This document shows positions 1-5,861 of a stretch of 7,169 nt of DNA, piece after piece (positions within the stretch are counted from its first letter, which is position 1; the number at the start of each line of letters is the position of its first letter). The stretch is taken from the NCBI GenBank assembly GCA_030608245.1, contig JAUWEO010000089.1:1-7169 (forward strand), given 5' to 3'. Origin of the DNA: Candidatus Latescibacterota bacterium. GTDB taxonomy: Bacteria > Latescibacterota > MVCY01. Below the pieces are notes generated by a model that ran no database searches, had not been told where the DNA came from, and saw only the letters and a list, made by a program, of their open reading frames with translations. The position numbers were made by a program, and so were the translations under genes.

Positions 1-199
1 GTTCTGCATCCTCTACCGCTTTTCTTATCGCTGCTGCCGTCTGGTCGATGTTGACCACCATTCCTGTTCTTATCCCATAAGAAGCAGCTGTGCCCACGCC
101 CACAATCCTCACCTCTCCATTGACTGTGGCCTCACCTATGATGGCACATATCTTTGTGGTTCCCAAATCTAATCCGGCAATTATTCTCTCTTTAGCCAT
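1..199 (-). CDS. ftsA: FtsA, cell division actin homologue (N-terminal part, cut by window edge)
   Basis: FtsA is the actin-fold ATPase that anchors FtsZ filaments to the inner face of the cytoplasmic membrane and recruits later divisome proteins. Only the first 66 codons are in the window; the rest runs off the low-coordinate edge. The visible protein begins MAKERIIAGLDLGTTKICAI. The GLDLGTTKI stretch (residues 9-17) is the phosphate-1 loop of the actin/Hsp70 fold. It is followed by a GEVRIVGVG strand (28-36) and a segment around 41-66 (YGIRTGMVVNID, then AIRKAVEDAE) that matches the usual FtsA N-terminus. The ATG at 197-199 is preceded by AGGA (206-209) with 6 nt spacing, which supports this start. 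It lies 44 nt downstream of the ftsQ stop, the normal ftsQ-ftsA order. A terminator-like hairpin sits between the two genes, so expression may depend on readthrough. Identification is firm for the part seen; MreB and DnaK are less likely given the neighbours and the sequence. Confidence 0.95.
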   Translation of the reverse strand, partial: MAKERIIAGLDLGTTKICAIIGEATVNGEVRIVGVGTAASYGIRTGMVVNIDQTAAAIRKAVEDAE

Positions 200-218
200 T
201 TTCTGTCCTGATGATCTG

Positions 219-241
219 AAAAAAGCCTGCCCCAGGCTTTT
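219..241 (-). terminator. Intrinsic terminator-like hairpin between ftsQ and ftsA
   Basis: On the minus strand the sequence AAAAGCCTG (233-241), GGG (230-232), CAGGCTTTT (221-229) forms a perfect 9-bp stem with a 3-nt loop. The last Ts belong to an uninterrupted run of six Ts (219-224). This is the classic form of a Rho-independent terminator: a GC core of five pairs followed by a U-tract. It starts 2 nt after the ftsQ stop codon and ends about 10 nt before the ftsA Shine-Dalgarno. On the plus strand the same stem is followed by only four Ts, so minus is the more likely working direction. Whether it stops transcription fully, partly (attenuation), or only shapes mRNA ends cannot be read from sequence. 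Confidence 0.75.
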
Positions 242-243
242 CC

Positions 244-987
244 TTATGTCCCAACCACCACTTTTTCCTCAAATCTGAGGTCGATATATCGAGGAGAAAG
301 CCTACAGATCCTTAATTCCTTCAATACTGCTTCCAAGCAGAGGATCTGTTGAGGGAAATCTCCTCGTCTTAGCTTCACTTGAATGCCACCGTTAACTAAG
401 CATAATATTAAAGGGTTACCTAATTTCAGCTCTGATATCTCATTTAGCAATGAGGGAGCAAGACGATTAGCCTGTTCCAAGAATTCTATTGTTTGGCACA
501 ACTCAGGAGAGGCAATGGTCTCTCCAATTTGATAAGATTGCAGGCTTACCCCTGTTATAATGGGAACAGAGGGAAATGAGGCCAGATAGGGCAGCAAAGT
601 TGCCTCTTTATCCACCCCATAGATACGATTAAGGTTTACCAACGCAATGGGCTTTCTCTCCACTATCTGAATAGATATCTGATCAGGCAAGATCCTGGAG
701 AGAGTGACCCTCTTAATTATTGGATTTTCTATCACTCTGGCTACAGTTTGCTTTAGGTTTATCTCGAAAATATTCTCTCCCTCTCTCAACTGGGAGAGCG
801 CTAAGACCCCTTTTTTATTAGTAATATTAACCCCATCAATCCTGATCTCGGCCACCCGGAACAACGCCGCCGATTCCAGCAGAGAGCGGACTTTCCCGAA
901 TGCGATCTTTGCACCTAAAGCAAGACAAACAAGGACGATCAGGCTCACAATATCTTTCAATAGTCTTCTGCTCTTCAGAGATATCAT
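244..987 (-). CDS. ftsQ: FtsQ/DivIB-type cell division protein
   Basis: FtsQ is a single-pass membrane protein of the divisome. It binds FtsB/FtsL and links early cytoplasmic division proteins with the septal peptidoglycan synthases. The 247-residue protein has a short basic cytoplasmic tail (1-11), one hydrophobic segment (about 12-30), a POTRA domain (about 42-113) and a beta domain ending in YIDLRFEEKVVV (234-245), a recognisable FtsQ C-terminal strand motif. The POTRA domain opens with RVAEIRIDGV and closes with a stretch from IIKRVTLSRILPDQISIQI to ERKPIAL. VPIITG (141-146) is the usual LP-IxG turn. Length is typical for the family. The ATG at 985-987 has AAGG about 8 nt upstream. It follows murB by 62 nt with no ddl between them, and precedes ftsA. 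A candidate promoter lies just upstream and a terminator hairpin just downstream, so ftsQ may be separately transcribed from one or both neighbours. FtsQ sequences diverge quickly, but domain layout plus position make the call strong. Confidence 0.93.
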   Translation of the reverse strand: MISLKSRRLLKDIVSLIVLVCLALGAKIAFGKVRSLLESAALFRVAEIRIDGVNITNKKGVLALSQLREGENIFEINLKQTVARVIENPIIKRVTLSRILPDQISIQIVERKPIALVNLNRIYGVDKEATLLPYLASFPSVPIITGVSLQSYQIGETIASPELCQTIEFLEQANRLAPSLLNEISELKLGNPLILCLVNGGIQVKLRRGDFPQQILCLEAVLKELRICRLSPRYIDLRFEEKVVVGT

Positions 988-1022
988 TTAACAGACCTTA
1001 GCTGAATTCAGTAATTTTGCAG

Positions 1023-1052
1023 ATTATATGGAATTACAGTCAATCTTCTCTA
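1023..1052 (-). promoter_or_regulatory. Candidate sigma-70-type promoter upstream of ftsQ
   Basis: In the 62-nt murB-ftsQ gap the minus strand carries a perfect TATAAT (1023-1028). Eighteen bases upstream is TAGAGA (1047-1052), which matches the TTGACA consensus at 4 of 6 positions and overlaps the murB stop codon. Transcription would begin near 1016, leaving a leader of about 29 nt before the ftsQ ATG with its AAGG ribosome-binding site. A better -35 match, TTGACT (1038-1043), is only 9 nt from the -10 and so cannot pair with it. The -10 is good and the -35 weak. AT-rich gaps produce such matches by chance, so this remains a suggestion. Confidence 0.3.
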
Positions 1053-1958
1053 TTGCCCGACAATCTCTATTTCCAGTTCCAAGTCAATTCCGGTGGCATT
1101 CCTCACTCGCTCTCCTATCTTCTCGATCAGCTTTTGAACATCGCTGGCCTTGGCCTTGCCGCGATTTATGATGAAATTGGCGTGCAGCTCTGAGACCACG
1201 GCGTCTCCACAGCTCATCCCTTTACAGCCTGCCTGTTCGATCAACTGTCCGGCTGAATAGCCAACAGGATTCTTGAAGACACAACCAGCACATTTTTTCC
1301 CTACTGGCTGCGATGTCAGTCTTGTCTTGAGATAGTCTTCTATCCTCGTCTTCACATTCACCGGGTCTTCTGGGTAAAACTGGAAGGTGACCACCGTTAG
1401 GATAAGGTCCTTTGGCAGATTGCTTCGGCGGTATTCAAAAATAATTTGGTCCTTCTTGAGACTCGTAAATTCAATCGAATTAACATTAAGAGTATTTACC
1501 TCAAGCAGTGGATCGGATATTCCTGCTCTGAGGATACCGGCGTTGCCCTTTACTGCCCCTCCTACGGTCCCTGGAATCCCGGCAGCGAACTCCAATCCCC
1601 CCAATCCTTGCTGAAGACAGAACTGGAGCAATCGAGGCAGTTCCAGACCTGCCCCTGCAGATATTCGTCCGTCAGAGGTGTTAATTTCTGAGCAGGCTTG
1701 GTTGATTCGGAGTACCAGCCCCGGCACTCCGGCGTCACTCACCAGCAGATTTGTACCCCTGCCGATCACAAAGATAGGTTTTGTCTCTCTTTTGGCCAGG
1801 ATAAGGACTTGCTGTAAATCGGCTATCTCGGCAGGGCAGACGAGGGCCTCAGCCGGACCTCCAATGCCAAAAGAAGTATGCTCCGACAGTAACTCACCAA
1901 ATAACACCTTGCCCCGGCAAATCCTCTCCAGTTCCCTTTGAAAGGCAGATTTGCTCAT
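1050..1958 (-). CDS. murB: UDP-N-acetylenolpyruvoylglucosamine reductase (MurB)
   Basis: MurB is a cytoplasmic FAD enzyme that uses NADPH to reduce UDP-GlcNAc-enolpyruvate to UDP-MurNAc, the second committed step of peptidoglycan precursor synthesis. The 302-residue length fits the shorter (type II) MurB class. FAD-binding motifs are GRGTNLLVSD (66-75) and GIPGTVGGAVKGNAG (127-141). The substrate region includes FEYRRS (174-179). The catalytic motif is CAGCVFKNP (223-231), where Cys226 takes the place of the proton-donating serine of E. coli MurB, a replacement known in other members. AGQLIEQAG (236-244) and LHANFIINRGKA (259-270) follow, and the C-terminal LELEIEIVG (293-301) should carry the second catalytic acid, probably Glu296. 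Four cysteines (223, 226, 245, 250) cluster around the active site. The ATG at 1956-1958 lies one base after the murC TAA and has AAAGG inside the end of murC, so translation is probably coupled. Identification is secure. Confidence 0.97.
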   Translation of the reverse strand: MSKSAFQRELERICRGKVLFGELLSEHTSFGIGGPAEALVCPAEIADLQQVLILAKRETKPIFVIGRGTNLLVSDAGVPGLVLRINQACSEINTSDGRISAGAGLELPRLLQFCLQQGLGGLEFAAGIPGTVGGAVKGNAGILRAGISDPLLEVNTLNVNSIEFTSLKKDQIIFEYRRSNLPKDLILTVVTFQFYPEDPVNVKTRIEDYLKTRLTSQPVGKKCAGCVFKNPVGYSAGQLIEQAGCKGMSCGDAVVSELHANFIINRGKAKASDVQKLIEKIGERVRNATGIDLELEIEIVGQ

Positions 1959-1959
1959 C

Positions 1960-3333
1960 TTAGCCTTTCTTCAACAGTTTGAGAAACTCCTCTGCTGTTT
2001 TCCAAATATCGCCCGCGCCGAAAGTCATAATCAGATCTCCCGGCCGGACGATTTGGAGCAGATGCTTTGCAATTCTCTCCCTCTCGGGTACATAACTGAC
2101 GGCCTGGTGGCCAGATTCTCTGGCAGCAATGGCTACTAATTCTCCGCTTACCCCGGGGATAGGAGTTTCTCTGGCTGGGTAGATGTCCGTGACCACCATT
2201 AAATCAGAGGCGGATAAGACACGGCCGAAATCCCGGTGGAAATCCCGGGTGCGGCTGAAAAGATGCGGCTGAAAAACAGCGACAATCCGTTTGCTCCACC
2301 CATCCCTTGCCGCTTTTAAGCTCGCGGCAATCTCAGTAGGATGGTGGGCATAGTCATCCACCACAGTTATTCCTCTGACGGTGCCTTTTATCTCGAATCT
2401 CCGATGTACCCCGCTGAACTCCTCTAAGGCTTTCTTGATCTTCTCGAATTCTATCTCCAGTTCCAGACCTACAGCGGCTGCAGCTAAGGCATTCTTGATG
2501 TTGTGAACACCCGGAACCTGCAACTGAATATCTCCAAGCTCCTCTCCTCGATAACAGAGGTTGAAGCTGGAAGAGAAGCCCCGAAAACGGATCCGGCTGG
2601 CCTGAACAGTGGCGTCTAGACCGAGGCCATAGGTGACCAAAGGTTTCTTGACCTCAGGAATAATGGACTGAAGGCCTGGTTCGTCAAGGCACAGGATCAC
2701 TGTTCCATAGAAAGGCACTCGGTTGACAAACTCCAGGAATGCCGCCTTGATTTGAGCCAAGTCCTTGTAACAGTCCAGGTGTTCGGTCTCAATATTAGTC
2801 ACCACTGCCACGGTGGGAATGAGCTGGAGGAAAGAACGGTCGAATTCATCGGCCTCGGTCACCAAGAATTCGCTATGCCCCAGCTTTGCGTTCGTCCCCA
2901 AGCTACGGATACGTCCACCCACAATAATGGTGGGATCTAGTCCCCCTTCAGTTAATACACGCCCTGTCATCCAGGCAGTAGTGGTCTTACCGTGAGTGCC
3001 AGATATGCCAATGCCGTACTTCATCCGCATTAACTCTCCTAACATCTCGGCACGCCGGATTATCGGGATATTTGTTTCTTTGGCCCTCACCAGCTCGGGG
3101 TTAGAGGGTTCAACTGCTGAGGAGTAGATCACCACCTGTGCTTCCTCAACATTCTCCGGACTATGGCCTTCGGTGATTCTAATGCCTAAGGACTCTAAAT
3201 GGTCTGTGATAGAGGTCTTCTTTAGGTCAGAGCCGGTCACTCGCTGGCCGAGGTTATGGAGCACCTCAGCAATTCCGCTCATTCCGATGCCACCGATGCC
3301 TACAAAATGAATATTTCTGATCCGCCTCAGCAT
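1960..3333 (-). CDS. murC: UDP-N-acetylmuramate--L-alanine ligase (MurC)
   Basis: MurC is the cytoplasmic ATP-dependent ligase that adds L-alanine to UDP-MurNAc, starting the stem peptide. From the ATG at 3331-3333 the protein has 457 residues, normal for the family. An N-terminal Rossmann-like domain opens with NIHFVGIGGIGMSG (7-20). The central ATPase domain has the P-loop GTHGKTTT (112-119), EADEFDRSF (160-168) and the TNIETEHLD segment (179-187). The C-terminal ligase domain has FSGVHRRFE (306-314), DDYAHHPTE (326-334), FQPHLFSRT (354-362) and DIYPARE (383-389). The DDYAHHPTE and HRRFE motifs distinguish MurC from MurD, MurE and MurF; Mpl is less likely given the cluster. An in-frame TTG four codons upstream (3343-3345) is possible, but its upstream sequence shows no better ribosome site, and ATG fits the conserved N-terminus. 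GAAG lies upstream of the ATG, a weak signal. murB follows after one base; murG precedes across a 286-bp gap containing a repeat. Confidence 0.97.
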   Translation of the reverse strand: MLRRIRNIHFVGIGGIGMSGIAEVLHNLGQRVTGSDLKKTSITDHLESLGIRITEGHSPENVEEAQVVIYSSAVEPSNPELVRAKETNIPIIRRAEMLGELMRMKYGIGISGTHGKTTTAWMTGRVLTEGGLDPTIIVGGRIRSLGTNAKLGHSEFLVTEADEFDRSFLQLIPTVAVVTNIETEHLDCYKDLAQIKAAFLEFVNRVPFYGTVILCLDEPGLQSIIPEVKKPLVTYGLGLDATVQASRIRFRGFSSSFNLCYRGEELGDIQLQVPGVHNIKNALAAAAVGLELEIEFEKIKKALEEFSGVHRRFEIKGTVRGITVVDDYAHHPTEIAASLKAARDGWSKRIVAVFQPHLFSRTRDFHRDFGRVLSASDLMVVTDIYPARETPIPGVSGELVAIAARESGHQAVSYVPERERIAKHLLQIVRPGDLIMTFGAGDIWKTAEEFLKLLKKG

Positions 3334-3379
3334 TGTTTTCTTCAATAGGATTTTCTGGATAGATTTAGACAGATTAAAC

Positions 3380-3403
3380 CAGATCTCTGCTTTCTTAGAT
3401 CTG
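3380..3403. other. Stem-loop in the murC leader
   Basis: CAGATCT (3380-3386) and AGATCTG (3397-3403) are perfect 7-bp inverted arms around a 10-nt loop, 47 nt upstream of the murC ATG. There is no T-run after the stem on the minus strand, so it does not look like a terminator. It could be an mRNA leader structure or an operator-like dyad, or simply part of the AT-rich repeat-laden spacer. No known riboswitch is recognisable here. Confidence 0.35.
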
Positions 3404-3429
3404 ATTGACTCGTAAAAAATCTAAAATCT

Positions 3430-3526
3430 AACGCAGAGACGCAAAGACGCAGAGAGAAAATAAGAAAGAGAATTATTTGATTATTGAAGAATATCTTCTT
3501 TCTTTGCGTCTTGGCGTCTTTGCGTT
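3430..3526. repeat. Inverted repeat of 8-bp units (MITE- or REP-like element) in the murG-murC gap
   Basis: The left arm holds three tandem 8-bp units: ACGCAGAG (3431-3438), ACGCAAAG (3439-3446), ACGCAGAG (3447-3454). The right arm holds three units in the opposite sense: CTTTGCGT (3502-3509), CTTGGCGT (3510-3517), CTTTGCGT (3518-3525). Over about 25 nt the arms are complementary with three mismatches, enclosing about 47 AT-rich bases. From memory, runs of this ACGCAAAG/ACGCAGAG type occur as dispersed intergenic repeats in many environmental bacteria; I cannot confirm copy number here. On the minus strand the stem is followed after 11 nt by a T-rich stretch with six Ts (3414-3419), so the RNA could fold strongly between murG and murC. 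No target-site duplication or transposase is visible. The rest of the 286-bp gap (3334-3619) shows only AT-rich sequence, the leader stem-loop and no supported gene. Confidence 0.8.
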
Positions 3527-3619
3527 GGAAATGAATGTCGGGACTCTTTACGAAGGAATCAAATCTGTTCTAATCAATGCGATAATTTTCTCATCTTACT
3601 GTTATTTAACAAAGTCAAG

Positions 3620-4723
3620 TTATATTAGCCGATTGTTTATCATTGTGTCGACAATAAGCTCTGCGGCTTTGGGTCGGGCTAATTTTCTGCTATTCTCGGC
3701 CATCTGTTGGAGCCTTCTTTTGTCACTTAGCATTTCCACAACAACGGCAGTTAAGGATCTGCCGTTCAAATCCTTATCTAAAATTAGATAACAAGCCCCG
3801 GCTTCAAGCAACAGCCGGGCATTCTCCTCCTGATGTCCCGTAGTAGCATAAGGATAGGGAATTAAGATCGAAGGCAACCCGCACTTAGTCAGCTCTGCGA
3901 TGGTTGTAGCCCCTGATCTGGATATGACCAAATCTGCCGCCCCTAAGGCAGAGGCCATATCATCAATAAAATTCCATAGAGTAATCGGTAAAGTAATAGA
4001 AGCCGTTTTTCTCTCCACCTCGGGGTAATCTCTGTTGCCCGTCTGCCAAAGAATCTGGAGGTGGTTGGCCCGGGAAAGCTCCCCCAATGCCTCCAGCAAT
4101 GCCTGATTAATCCTGCTGGCTCCCTGACTACCCCCAAAGACAAATAAGGTTTTCTTGGAACTGTCCAAGCCTAATTTCTTTAGCGCTTTGGATCTTGTGA
4201 CTGTTCCTATCTCTTTTCTAGTGGGATTGCCGGATACCACCAAATTGCGATGGCTGGAGAAATATTTCTTTGACTGTTCAAAACTCACATTGACTTGCCG
4301 AGCGATCATAGTCAAGACTCTGGTGGTCTCTCCGGGCAGCAGGTTCTGTTCCTGAATAACTACTGGTATGCCCAGGACCCAGGCAGTAACTAACACCGGC
4401 CCACTGGCATATCCTCCCGTTCCCATAGCCACTCGGGGACGAAAACCAAGCATTATCCAAGCTGCTTGCAGGATTCCCAGCACCAACACCGCTGGGAATA
4501 TGAGGGTACGCAAGGAAAGTCTTCGGGGCAAACTCCACGCAGTTATAGTCTTAAGCCTATACCCTGCCTGAGAGATCAGCCGAGCTCCAATCTTCCGGCG
4601 TGTACCCACGAATAGTATCTCTGCTCCGGGATATCTGCCTTTTACTTCATCGGCGATAGCAATAGCAGGAAATATGTGCCCTCCTGTCCCCCCGGCAGCA
4701 AATAGCACTCTTAACCTCGCCAT
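3620..4723 (-). CDS. murG: Lipid I N-acetylglucosaminyltransferase (MurG)
   Basis: MurG is a GT28-family, GT-B-fold glycosyltransferase at the cytoplasmic face of the membrane. It transfers GlcNAc from UDP-GlcNAc to lipid I, giving lipid II. The protein has 367 residues, close to the usual 355-370. The three glycine-rich loops are present: GGTGGH (11-16), GTGGYASGPV (101-110) and GGSQGA (197-202). Other family marks are QEQNLLPG (124-131, with Gln124 where many members have His), SGNPTRKEI (164-172), SRSGATTIAEL (268-278) and PYATTGHQEENA (291-302), which contribute to UDP-GlcNAc binding. Hydrophobic stretches near 73-93 probably help membrane association. The reading frame stays open to 4837, but the ATG at 4721-4723 gives the conserved start MARLRVLFAAGGTGGH and has AAGGA 5 nt upstream, so the extra 38 codons are rejected. 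The start overlaps the end of ftsW by 13 nt, suggesting coupled translation. The spacer after it contains an inverted repeat. Confidence 0.97.
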   Translation of the reverse strand: MARLRVLFAAGGTGGHIFPAIAIADEVKGRYPGAEILFVGTRRKIGARLISQAGYRLKTITAWSLPRRLSLRTLIFPAVLVLGILQAAWIMLGFRPRVAMGTGGYASGPVLVTAWVLGIPVVIQEQNLLPGETTRVLTMIARQVNVSFEQSKKYFSSHRNLVVSGNPTRKEIGTVTRSKALKKLGLDSSKKTLFVFGGSQGASRINQALLEALGELSRANHLQILWQTGNRDYPEVERKTASITLPITLWNFIDDMASALGAADLVISRSGATTIAELTKCGLPSILIPYPYATTGHQEENARLLLEAGACYLILDKDLNGRSLTAVVVEMLSDKRRLQQMAENSRKLARPKAAELIVDTMINNRLI

Positions 4724-5820
4724 ACCTGTCCTTCTTCCCTGGAAATACTGAGCAATATCCCCGTGCTTGCCAGGGATAGAACCAGGGAAGATCCTCCATA
4801 GCTTATGAACGGCAATGGTAATCCCGTGGTGGGGCAAACTCCCATCGCCACCCCAATGTTGACGGCAGTATAGGTGGCAATCATAATGGTCAGTCCAGAA
4901 GCAAGAAGAAAACCGTGAAGGTCTGGAGCTCTGTGGGCGATTCTCAGTCCCCGCCAGATAAAGATCAGAAACAAGCAGAGAACAACCACCGCTCCGATAA
5001 ATCCCCCTTCTTCTCCTATTATCGAATAGATAAAATCAGTATGAGGTGCAGGCAGGAAAAGAAATTTCTGCCTGCTGTGGCCCAACCCCACTCCTCGCAA
5101 ACCCCCACTTCCCAGAGCCAGAAGCGATTGGTATGTCTGATAATTTATGCCTTGAAGATTTTCCTCTGGACGTAAAAACGCTTTCACCCTGGCTAGCCTG
5201 TAACTCACATGCGATATGGAAAAATAGATAATGGGAAGCGCTGCCAGTGCAAGTCCCCCTAAATGAGAAAGTCTCACCCCGGCTAGGAAGAACATGGCCG
5301 TGATTATTATCATAATAGCGACAGTGGTGCCTAAAGCCGGTTCCACGATGATTAACCCGGCAACCATAAGGAGAATTAGCAGATGGGGCAGGAACCCCCA
5401 GACAAAATTCTCTATCTGATCCTGGCGTCTTGTCAGAGAATCAGCCATATAGACTATTAACGCAAGCTTCATAAACTCCGATGGTTGAAAGTTGAATTTC
5501 CAAATAGGAATCCACCGGCAGACCATCTGAGGCTGACCTGTGAACTTGGGCTTCAGAACAACTACCAGGAGAATAAATCCAGTCACCAAAAGAAGTTGTG
5601 CTACCTTACCGGAAAGCTTACTGTAGTCGGTAAGTGCAGCCAGGACCATCACCGCTGTTCCCAGCACAAGCACCATCAGGTGCTTTTTCAAAAAGAAACT
5701 GCTGTCTTGATGCTTCACCTCGGAAAGCACCGAGCTGGAGCTGTAAATCATTACCATCCCTATTCCCACCAACAGGATAGTGGCAGTCAGCAGTATGAAA
5801 TCTATGGAATTCTCCTTCAC
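4711..5820 (-). CDS. ftsW: FtsW, SEDS-family septal peptidoglycan glycosyltransferase
   Basis: FtsW is a polytopic inner-membrane protein that polymerises lipid II into glycan strands at the septum together with its transpeptidase partner FtsI/PBP3. The protein (369 residues from the chosen start) is very hydrophobic, with about ten predicted membrane segments. SEDS marks include an RW-x-FQPSEFMKLALI block (102-122), EPALGT (160-165), LPAPHTDFIYSIIGEEGG (256-273), whose Asp262 should be the essential periplasmic-loop aspartate, and PFISYGGSS (337-345). RodA is the alternative paralogue, but position between mraY and murG favours FtsW. The frame opens at a GTG at 5854-5856, but the GTG at 5818-5820 has a far stronger Shine-Dalgarno (AAGGGGG, 5826-5832, five As before the start) and yields MKENSIDFILL, so I prefer it. 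It is preceded by mraY with no murD between, and its last 13 nt overlap murG. Confidence 0.94.
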   Translation of the reverse strand: MKENSIDFILLTATILLVGIGMVMIYSSSSVLSEVKHQDSSFFLKKHLMVLVLGTAVMVLAALTDYSKLSGKVAQLLLVTGFILLVVVLKPKFTGQPQMVCRWIPIWKFNFQPSEFMKLALIVYMADSLTRRQDQIENFVWGFLPHLLILLMVAGLIIVEPALGTTVAIMIIITAMFFLAGVRLSHLGGLALAALPIIYFSISHVSYRLARVKAFLRPEENLQGINYQTYQSLLALGSGGLRGVGLGHSRQKFLFLPAPHTDFIYSIIGEEGGFIGAVVVLCLFLIFIWRGLRIAHRAPDLHGFLLASGLTIMIATYTAVNIGVAMGVCPTTGLPLPFISYGGSSLVLSLASTGILLSISREEGQVWRG

Positions 5821-5825
5821 TTTTT

Positions 5826-5832
5826 CCCCCTT
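5826..5832 (-). promoter_or_regulatory. Strong Shine-Dalgarno that decides the ftsW start
   Basis: AAGGGGG on the minus strand lies five As before the GTG at 5818-5820. The upstream candidate GTG (5854-5856) has only a weak purine match before it. The Shine-Dalgarno is partly inside a small hairpin: CCTTG (5841-5845) can pair with CAAGG (5829-5833) across a 7-nt loop, with three further G-U pairs possible. This could damp initiation unless ribosomes finishing mraY open it. The hairpin is short and the regulatory idea is inference. Confidence 0.6.
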
Positions 5833-5861
5833 GCGGACAACAAGGAAAAGCCTCACTGGTC

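Noticed and set aside
1038..1043. TTGACT near the ftsQ TATAAT as a -35 box
   Set aside because: The spacing to the -10 is 9 nt, too short for a sigma-70 promoter.
3334..3345. TTG start four codons upstream of the murC ATG
   Set aside because: There is no good ribosome site before it. The conserved MurC N-terminus begins close to the ATG, so the extension adds nothing recognisable.
3590..3618. Possible murC promoter just after murG, with TTGACT at 3613-3618
   Set aside because: No acceptable -10 lies at 15-19 nt; the best at 17 nt (GATGAG) matches TATAAT at only three positions.
3477..3791. Plus-strand open frame of 104 codons starting inside the repeat and running into murG
   Set aside because: Its first part is translated repeat sequence and its second part is the reverse of the conserved murG 3' end. 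It has no recognisable protein motif.
4724..4837. 38-codon N-terminal extension of MurG
   Set aside because: It overlaps the ftsW coding sequence in another frame, resembles no MurG N-terminus, and the ATG at 4721-4723 has a good ribosome site and the conserved start.
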